Source: Vulcaniibacterium tengchongense
GTDB taxonomy: Bacteria > Pseudomonadota > Gammaproteobacteria > Xanthomonadales > Xanthomonadaceae
DNA length: 64,000 nt
Assembly: GCF_003814555.1 (NCBI RefSeq)
Contig: NZ_RKQN01000001.1
Span: 1,280,566-1,344,565, forward strand
Direction of reading: 5' to 3'
The translations under genes and the position numbers were made by a program. Under the pieces are notes generated by a model. The model searched no databases, was not told the origin of the DNA, and saw nothing but the letters and a program-made list of their open reading frames with translations. Of the stretch, positions 58,272-64,000 are shown in pieces (position 1 is the first letter of the stretch; the number at the start of each line of letters is the position of its first letter).

Positions 58272-60140
58272 ATGAGCCGTCGCGCAATCTTCGTTCTGAC
58301 GCATGCGCTGGCGCTGCTCCTGGCGGTGTTCGCCGCGCCCGCGGCGGCGTCCGGACTGCTGGTGCTGAGCTACCACGACGTCCGCGACGACGTCGCCCGC
58401 AAGGGCGATGCGGACCTGTACGCGGTGTCGACGCAGAACTTCGCCGCACATCTGGACTGGCTGGCCGGGCACGGCTACCGGCCGGTGTCGCTGGACGACG
58501 TGATCGCCGCCTCGCGCGGCGAGCGCACACTGCCCGACAAGGCCGTGCTGCTGACCTTCGACGACGGCTTGCGCAGCGTCTACACCAGGGTCTTTCCGCT
58601 GCTGCGCGCCTACGGCTATCCGGCCCTGGTCGCGGTGGTGACCGACTGGGTCGACCTGCCCCCGGGCCGCACGATCGACTACGGGCCCCGCCCGTTCGAC
58701 CGCGACGACTTCCTGACCTGGGAGCAGCTGCGCGAGATGCAGGCCTCGGGGCTGGTCGAGGTCGCCTCGCACAGCCACGACCTGCACCACGGCGTGAACG
58801 CCAACCCGCAGGGCAACACCACGCCGGCGGCGGTGACCCGCATCTACGACCCGCAACGGCGACGCTACGAAAGCGAGGCCGAATACCTGGCGCGCATCCG
58901 CCGGGACCTGGCCACCAGCGCGGGCACGATCGAGCGCGAGCTCGGCCGCCGCCCGCGCGCGATGGTGTGGCCGTACGCCGCCTACAGCAGCCAGACCAAC
59001 CGCATCGCCGACGAACTCGGCATGCGGGTGACCTTCGACCTGGAGGGCCGCAGCCAGAAGGTCACCGGCGACCTGCACGGCCTCGCCCGCCTGCTGTTGA
59101 TGGACAACCCGAACGTCGGCGACCTCGCTTACGAACTGCGCCACGACGAGGAACTGGAAGGCCTGCGCGGGCTGCAGATCGACCTGGACTACGTCTACGA
59201 CCCCGACCCGGAGCAGGCCGCGCGCAACCTCGACAAGCTGGTCGAGCGCGTCAAGCAGATCGGCCCCACCCACGTGTTCCTGCAAGCCTTCGCCGACCCG
59301 GACGGCAACGGCTCGGCGGACGCGCTGTATTTCCCCAACCGCCACCTGCCGATGCGCGCGGACCTGTTCAACCGCGTGGCCTGGCAGCTGCGCACGCGCG
59401 CCGAGGTGAAGGTGTTCGCCTGGCTGCCGGTGCTCGGCTTCGAGCTGCCCGACCCGGCGCAGCGGCAGGAACTCGCCATCCACAGCCGCAACCCGGCCGA
59501 GACCTTCCGCCTCGATCCGTTCAAGCCGCAGACGCGCCGCATCGTGTCCGAGATCTACGAGGACCTGGCGGTCAACAGCTACATCGAGGGCCTGCTGTTC
59601 CACGACGATGCGCTGCTGCGCGAGGACGAACTGGTCGGCGTCGCCCCGGCCACGCCCACGGCGCGCACCCAGGCGCTGATCGACTTCACCCTGGAGCTGC
59701 ACCGCGCCGCGGGCAAGTGGCGGCCGAAGCTGGTCACGGTGCGCAACCTGTTCGCCGCGCCGGTGCTGCAGCCCGGGAGCGAGGCCTGGTTCGCCCAGCG
59801 CCTGGATGCGTTCAACCGCGCCTACGACTACACCGCGGTGATGGCGATGCCGTGGATGGAAGGCAGCCGCGAACCCCAGGCCTGGCTGGACCGCCTGCTC
59901 GAGGAAGTCGCCCGCTCGCCCGACGGATTGGCGCGCACGGTGTTCGAGCTGCAGACCGTGGACTGGCGCACCGACAGGCCGATCCCGACCGAACGGCTGA
60001 AGGCGCAGGTCCGCCGGCTGCTCGCGCGGGGCGCTCGCCACGTCGCCTGGTACCCGGACAACTTCATCGACGACGTGCCCCCGCTGCGCGACGCGCGCGA
60101 GGCGATCTCGGCGCGCTCCTTCCCCTACATCGAGCGTTGA
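58272..60140 (+). CDS. pgaB: Poly-N-acetylglucosamine deacetylase PgaB
   Basis: 622 residues. The N-terminal NodB-type deacetylase has SYHDVRDD, TFDDG (Asp97, Asp98) and metal-binding HSHDLHH (His167-His173 region). The C-terminal half is the glycoside-hydrolase-like domain, with LQIDLDYVYD and HVFLQAFADPDGNG. E. coli PgaB is an outer-membrane lipoprotein; here the signal peptide (about 1-27, PAAAS) has no lipobox cysteine, so the protein seems soluble or anchored otherwise. It removes some acetyl groups so that the polymer can leave through PgaA. Confidence 0.93.
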   Translation: MSRRAIFVLTHALALLLAVFAAPAAASGLLVLSYHDVRDDVARKGDADLYAVSTQNFAAHLDWLAGHGYRPVSLDDVIAASRGERTLPDKAVLLTFDDGLRSVYTRVFPLLRAYGYPALVAVVTDWVDLPPGRTIDYGPRPFDRDDFLTWEQLREMQASGLVEVASHSHDLHHGVNANPQGNTTPAAVTRIYDPQRRRYESEAEYLARIRRDLATSAGTIERELGRRPRAMVWPYAAYSSQTNRIADELGMRVTFDLEGRSQKVTGDLHGLARLLLMDNPNVGDLAYELRHDEELEGLRGLQIDLDYVYDPDPEQAARNLDKLVERVKQIGPTHVFLQAFADPDGNGSADALYFPNRHLPMRADLFNRVAWQLRTRAEVKVFAWLPVLGFELPDPAQRQELAIHSRNPAETFRLDPFKPQTRRIVSEIYEDLAVNSYIEGLLFHDDALLREDELVGVAPATPTARTQALIDFTLELHRAAGKWRPKLVTVRNLFAAPVLQPGSEAWFAQRLDAFNRAYDYTAVMAMPWMEGSREPQAWLDRLLEEVARSPDGLARTVFELQTVDWRTDRPIPTERLKAQVRRLLARGARHVAWYPDNFIDDVPPLRDAREAISARSFPYIER

Positions 60141-60150
60141 GGCTCCCGCC

Positions 60151-61410
60151 ATGGAATTCGCGCTGGATTACCCCCTGCACTACCTGTTCGCGTTCGCCTT
60201 CTTCTACCCGATCGTGATGTCGTTCTTCTGGGTCTCCGGCGGGCTGTACTACTACTGGCGGCGGGAACGCAAGGCCCGCCCGCGCACCGAACCGCCGCCG
60301 TTGGAGCATGCGCCGATGGCCTCCATCCTGATCCCCTGCTTCAACGAGGGCGAACAGGTCGAGGACACCGTCGCCGCGGCGCTGGCCCAGCGCTACCCGC
60401 ACTTCGAGGTGATCGCGATCGACGACGGCAGCCGCGACGACACCGCGGAGAAGCTGGAAGCGCTGGCGGCGAAACACGAGCGCCTGCGCGTGCTGCGCCT
60501 GGACCGCAACATGGGCAAGGCCAACGCCTTGCGCATGGGCGCCCTGGCCGCCCGATCGGAGTACCTGGTCTGCATCGACGGCGATGCGCTGCTGGACGAA
60601 TACGCCACCCACTGGATGGTCTGGCACCTGACCTCCGGTCCCCGGGTCGGCGCCGTCACCGGCAATCCGCGCATCCGCAACCGCTCGACCCTCCTGGGCC
60701 GCATGCAGGTCGGCGAGTTCTCGTCGATCATCGGCATGATCAAGCGCGCCCAGCGCGTCTACGGGCGCCTGTTCACCGTGTCCGGCGTGATCAGCGCGTT
60801 CCGCCGCACCGCGCTGCACCGGATCGGTTACTGGTCGGACGACATGGTGACCGAGGACATCGACATCAGCTGGCGCCTGCAGCTGGACCACTGGGACATC
60901 CGCTACGAGCCCAACGCGCTGTGCCTGATCCTGATGCCCGAGACGCTGCGCGGCCTGTGGCGCCAGCGCCTGCGCTGGGCCCAGGGCGGCGTCGAGGTGA
61001 TGCGGCGCTACGCCGCCGACATGCTGGCGTGGCGCAAGCGGCGGATGTGGGGCGTGGTGCTGGAGTACCTGCTCAGCGTGGCCTGGGCCTACACCATGCT
61101 GCTGATCGTGGTGCTGTGGGCGCTTGGCCTGTTCGTCGCCCTGCCGCCGGCGCTCCACGTCGAGACGCTGCTGCCGCGCTGGCACGGCGTGATCCTGGCG
61201 CTGGTGTGCCTGCTGCAATTCGCCGCCAGCATGATCATCGACCGCCGCTACGAGACCCGCGTCGGCCGCAACTACTACTGGATGATCTGGTACCCGATGG
61301 CCTACTGGCTCGTCGGTTGGGCGACCACCGTCGTCGCGCTGCCGAAGGCCCTGCTCAAGCCGCGCAATGCCCGGGCCGTGTGGGTGAGCCCGGACAGGGG
61401 GATCCGATGA
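60151..61410 (+). CDS. pgaC: Poly-N-acetylglucosamine synthase PgaC (GT2)
   Basis: 419 residues. A membrane-bound processive glycosyltransferase 2 that polymerises UDP-GlcNAc. An N-terminal membrane helix precedes the catalytic domain with IDDGSRDDT, CIDGDALLD, VTEDIDISW and the QRLRWAQGG (QxxRW) motif. Two or more C-terminal helices follow. Partner PgaD is needed for activity. It lies 10 bp after pgaB and overlaps pgaD by ATGA. c-di-GMP activates the E. coli complex; no riboswitch is seen here. Confidence 0.95.
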   Translation: MEFALDYPLHYLFAFAFFYPIVMSFFWVSGGLYYYWRRERKARPRTEPPPLEHAPMASILIPCFNEGEQVEDTVAAALAQRYPHFEVIAIDDGSRDDTAEKLEALAAKHERLRVLRLDRNMGKANALRMGALAARSEYLVCIDGDALLDEYATHWMVWHLTSGPRVGAVTGNPRIRNRSTLLGRMQVGEFSSIIGMIKRAQRVYGRLFTVSGVISAFRRTALHRIGYWSDDMVTEDIDISWRLQLDHWDIRYEPNALCLILMPETLRGLWRQRLRWAQGGVEVMRRYAADMLAWRKRRMWGVVLEYLLSVAWAYTMLLIVVLWALGLFVALPPALHVETLLPRWHGVILALVCLLQFAASMIIDRRYETRVGRNYYWMIWYPMAYWLVGWATTVVALPKALLKPRNARAVWVSPDRGIR

Positions 61411-61886
61411 AATACGATTCGCGCGTGATTTCCAGGCCGCAGGCGCAGCCGCTGGTGGCGCGCACGCTCTGGGGCCTGGTGACGGCGGCGTTCTGGGCGC
61501 TGTACCTGTACCTGTGGCTGCCGCTGGTGACGCTGCTGCTGTGGCTGCTCGGCATCCGCGTGGCGGTGCTGGAACTCTACCTGCGCGAACACCGGCTGGA
61601 ACCGTTCCTGCTGTTGTCGCTGCCGCTGCTGGCGGTGATCGCGGCCTGCGTGCTCACCGGCTGGGCCGAGCTGAACCGCTGGCGCTTCGCCGGGCGCGAC
61701 AAGCGCTCGCCGACGCCGCCGGTGCGGCTGGAGCAGATCGCCGCCGCGCTCGGCGCCAGCATGCCGCTGGCGCAGGCGCTGCAGCAGGGCAAGGTGATGA
61801 CGCTGGAAATGACCGACGAAGCGGTGCCGCGCACGGTGCGCGAGGCGGTGCGTCCGTCCGCCGCCGTCGAGGCGACGGTGGCCTGA
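61407..61886 (+). CDS. pgaD: PgaD, accessory membrane protein of the PNAG synthase
   Basis: 159 residues from ATG 61407. Two membrane helices (about residues 22-49 and 66-86: LVTAAFWALYLYLWLPLVTL in part, FLLLSLPLLAVIAACVL) are followed by a soluble tail with RWRFAGRDKR. This matches PgaD, which binds c-di-GMP together with PgaC. The ATGA overlap with pgaC and its last place in pgaABCD support the call. No terminator with a T tract was found after it. Confidence 0.88.
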   Translation: MKYDSRVISRPQAQPLVARTLWGLVTAAFWALYLYLWLPLVTLLLWLLGIRVAVLELYLREHRLEPFLLLSLPLLAVIAACVLTGWAELNRWRFAGRDKRSPTPPVRLEQIAAALGASMPLAQALQQGKVMTLEMTDEAVPRTVREAVRPSAAVEATVA

Positions 61887-62072
61887 CCGAGAAGGGGCGA
61901 GCGGGCCTCATGCGGCTCGCGCCGCTCGCCGCCCCGTCCGGATGCCGCCGACCGCCACGCTCCTCGTTCTCCACGGCCGCCCCCGCGCCCGGCTCGCCGC
62001 CGCCGACGGCGCCCCGGAACTTCCGTCGCCCGTTGCGACGGCCGCGCGCAGTCCCGCGCGCGGCCGCGAACC

Positions 62073-64000
62073 TCAGAACTCCTTCTCGACGTTCAGCAGG
62101 ATCGCGTGCTCCGACTGCCGGTCGGCGTCGACCAGGCCGCGGTACTCGGCGCGCAGCGTCCAGTCGCGCTCGGCCTGCAGCATCAGGCCGGCGCCGAAGA
62201 CGAAGCGGTTGCGCTCCTGCCCCGGCACCTGCACGCGGTAGAACGGCCCCGACAGCAGGTCGGCGTAGTTCAACGTCACCGCGCCGTTGTCGTCGAAGTC
62301 GTGCTGGTACTCCAGCCGCAGCAGCGGCGACAGCAGCCCGCCGCCGACGCGGTGGTGGAACTCCAGCCGCAGGCCGAGGTTGCCGGTGGCGACGTCGATC
62401 TTCTGCTCGCCGTAATGCAGCGCGTGGATCGGGTCGCCGCGCTCGGTGAACGCATCGAGGGTGGCGCGGGCGCGGTCGAAGCGCAGGTACGGCGCCACCG
62501 TCTTGCGCTCGTCGCGGTGCTCGTAGCTGGCCGCCAGCGAGGCGAACCACTGCGAGCCGTCTCGCTCGCCATAGACGCGCGCGCCGTTGGCATCGACGTG
62601 GCGGCGCGAGTCGAACGACAGCCACTGGTAGCCAAGCAGGCCGTCGAGGAAGAACGCCTCGCCGGCGCGGTGGCTGGCGTACAGCGCCAGGCTGCTGGCG
62701 CGCGCCTTGCTGCGCGCGCCGCGTTCGCCCACGTCGGTGCTGTCGCGACCGTAGCCGACGCCGACGCCGGCGACGAAGCCCGGGGCGAAGCGGCGGTCGA
62801 CGCCGAGGGTGACGCCGCTGGTCTCGAAGTCGAGCGCGTCGCTGCCGCCGCGGCGCGCGTCGAGGTCGCCGGAGCGGACGCTGCCCGCGATCCAGGCGCC
62901 GAACGCGCCGCCGCCGCTGGCGGCGGGCGCGGCCTGCGGTGCGACCGCCGCGTCCTCGTCGTCCCGGCGCTGGGCGCAAGCCTGCGCCGGCGACGACGGC
63001 CGGCCCTGCGGGCACGGCGTGCCGAACGAGAACGTCAGCCGGTTGTCGAAGCCGCCGCCGTCGCCGCGATGCAGGCGTTCCATCCGCGACTGCAGGTTGC
63101 CGATCTGGCCGGCGGCGAGGCGCTTGGCCGCCTCGCTCTGCGCCGCCAGCAGGCCCTGCACGTCGGGATCGTCGGACGGATCGCCGCGGTCGGCGACCTG
63201 CACGGCAACCGCCGCCGGCGCCGAGGTCGCATAGGCGTTGCTGAGCGTGTAGCGGACCTCGGCCGCGCCGACGAAGCCCGCGGCCGGGGCGAACGCCAGC
63301 CGGAAGCCCTGGCCGGCGCCGCTGCCGGTGGACTGGATCGTCGCGCTGCCGGCGTTCGCCGGCGTCAGCGACACCACCGCCGCCGCGGTGAACGGTCCGC
63401 CGCTGGCGCCGGTGGTCAGGTCGACGGCGACCGGCACGCCCATCGTCGTACTGAGCTGGTGGGCGACCGCGACCGGCCGCGGCTGCACCGCGATCGTCGA
63501 CACGATCGGCGCCGACGGGCCGAAGCCGTTGTTCAACGTGTACCGCACGGTGACCGAACCGGACGCGGTCGCCGGCGGCAGGTAGGTGATCGTGGTGCCC
63601 GATACCTGCAGCGTACCCTCGGCCGGCGCGGCGAGGATGCCGAGGCCGGTGAACGGGCCGCTGCTGGCGCCGCTGGCGGCGTCGAACGACACCGCCTGCC
63701 CCGCTACCGTGGTCACGCTCTGCGCCGCGCCGACCGGCACCGGCAAGGGAGCGACGGTCACCGTCACCGTCGCGACGTTCGAGGTGCCGCCCGGGCCGCT
63801 GGCGGTATAGGTGAAGGAATCGCTGCCGGCATAGCCGGCGGCGGCGGTGTAGACGAACGCCAGCCCGCTCGGCGCGACGCTGCCGTGGCCCGGCGCCGCG
63901 ACCAGCGTCACCGCGCCGATGTCGCCGGTATCGTTGCCGACCACCTCGACGGTGACCGACTGCCCGGCGTAGACGCTGGCGCCGTCGTCGGCGGCGACCG
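62073..64000 (-). CDS. Large autotransporter adhesin, C-terminal part (gene runs off the window)
   Basis: 642 codons are present and the frame stays open to base 64000, so the N-terminus is missing. The visible passenger holds repeated Ig/cadherin-like units (SGPFTGLGILAAPAEGTL, SGGPFTAAAVVSLTPANAGS, each followed by VRYTLxNxxxxSAP). These are typical of large Xanthomonadaceae surface adhesins. A linker follows (DPSDDPDVQGLLAAQSEAAKR), then a classical autotransporter beta-domain from about FGAWIAGSVRSG to the last residues LLNVEKEF with terminal Phe. The likely role is surface adhesion or biofilm, next to the pga operon. Confidence 0.85.
   Translation of the reverse strand, partial: VAADDGASVYAGQSVTVEVVGNDTGDIGAVTLVAAPGHGSVAPSGLAFVYTAAAGYAGSDSFTYTASGPGGTSNVATVTVTVAPLPVPVGAAQSVTTVAGQAVSFDAASGASSGPFTGLGILAAPAEGTLQVSGTTITYLPPATASGSVTVRYTLNNGFGPSAPIVSTIAVQPRPVAVAHQLSTTMGVPVAVDLTTGASGGPFTAAAVVSLTPANAGSATIQSTGSGAGQGFRLAFAPAAGFVGAAEVRYTLSNAYATSAPAAVAVQVADRGDPSDDPDVQGLLAAQSEAAKRLAAGQIGNLQSRMERLHRGDGGGFDNRLTFSFGTPCPQGRPSSPAQACAQRRDDEDAAVAPQAAPAASGGGAFGAWIAGSVRSGDLDARRGGSDALDFETSGVTLGVDRRFAPGFVAGVGVGYGRDSTDVGERGARSKARASSLALYASHRAGEAFFLDGLLGYQWLSFDSRRHVDANGARVYGERDGSQWFASLAASYEHRDERKTVAPYLRFDRARATLDAFTERGDPIHALHYGEQKIDVATGNLGLRLEFHHRVGGGLLSPLLRLEYQHDFDDNGAVTLNYADLLSGPFYRVQVPGQERNRFVFGAGLMLQAERDWTLRAEYRGLVDADRQSEHAILLNVEKEF

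Noticed and set aside
55814-64000. pga operon as an island inserted at tRNA-Pro
   Set aside because: No integrase is present, and I found no direct repeat of the tRNA 3' end downstream. A terminator separates the tRNA from pga.

Overview
The window reads as a high-GC gammaproteobacterial chromosome of the Xanthomonadaceae type (Lysobacter, Luteimonas or Pseudoxanthomonas-like). The evidence is a leucine/isovalerate (liu) gene set, a TrpR-like regulator heading the histidine operon, FeoB followed by a small Cys-rich protein, an EfpL-type elongation factor, and many palindromic intergenic repeats typical of that family. No plasmid, phage or CRISPR features were seen.

Layout. Bases 1-2917 are accessory: a cut-off gene tail, a REP-associated tyrosine transposase with imperfect inverted ends, a MITE-like palindrome, and a low-GC P-loop ATPase gene lying just downstream of icmF. 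From about 2.9 to 28 kb is a dispersed branched-chain amino-acid catabolic region: fused isobutyryl-CoA mutase (icmF), leucine dehydrogenase, isovaleryl-CoA dehydrogenase (liuA), a thiolase, methylcrotonyl-CoA carboxylase (liuB/liuD), methylglutaconyl-CoA hydratase (liuC), HMG-CoA lyase (liuE) and an HSD10-like dehydrogenase. Together these take leucine to acetyl-CoA and acetoacetate. Between them lie a periplasmic carbonic anhydrase, a subtilisin-like autotransporter with a lipoprotein-type signal, a GNAT enzyme, two Ala-rich lipoproteins, a bactofilin/zinc-ribbon pair and a Fur-box-preceded feoAB operon.

Bases 28-42 kb hold efpL, a DUF2388-DUF4105 pair, D-2-hydroxyglutarate dehydrogenase divergent from serA (a known functional couple in serine synthesis), a Nudix enzyme, two tandem amino-acid permeases, three methionine-salvage genes (mtnB, mtnD, mtnC), a YdeI-like protein and a secreted phosphoesterase. 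Bases 42.4-50.4 kb are the complete histidine operon (regulator-hisG-D-C-B-H-A-F-IE) on the minus strand. Almost all its genes overlap by a few bases, except for a 327-bp repeat-bearing gap between hisF and hisIE. Upstream on the same strand is hisS, then an unusual histidine/aromatic ammonia-lyase, then two secreted proteins.

After tRNA-Pro(CGG) comes a pgaABCD operon for poly-N-acetylglucosamine biofilm polysaccharide. The window ends inside a large autotransporter whose N-terminus lies beyond base 64000.

The observations most worth following are: the in-frame repeat inside icmF; the low-GC ATPase placed downstream of it; the ammonia-lyase with a roughly 60-residue insertion in a histidine-themed neighbourhood without hut genes; the palindrome-bearing gap in the his operon; and a putative operator overlapping a nearly leaderless his promoter. 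All assignments come from reading the sequence; no database search was run.
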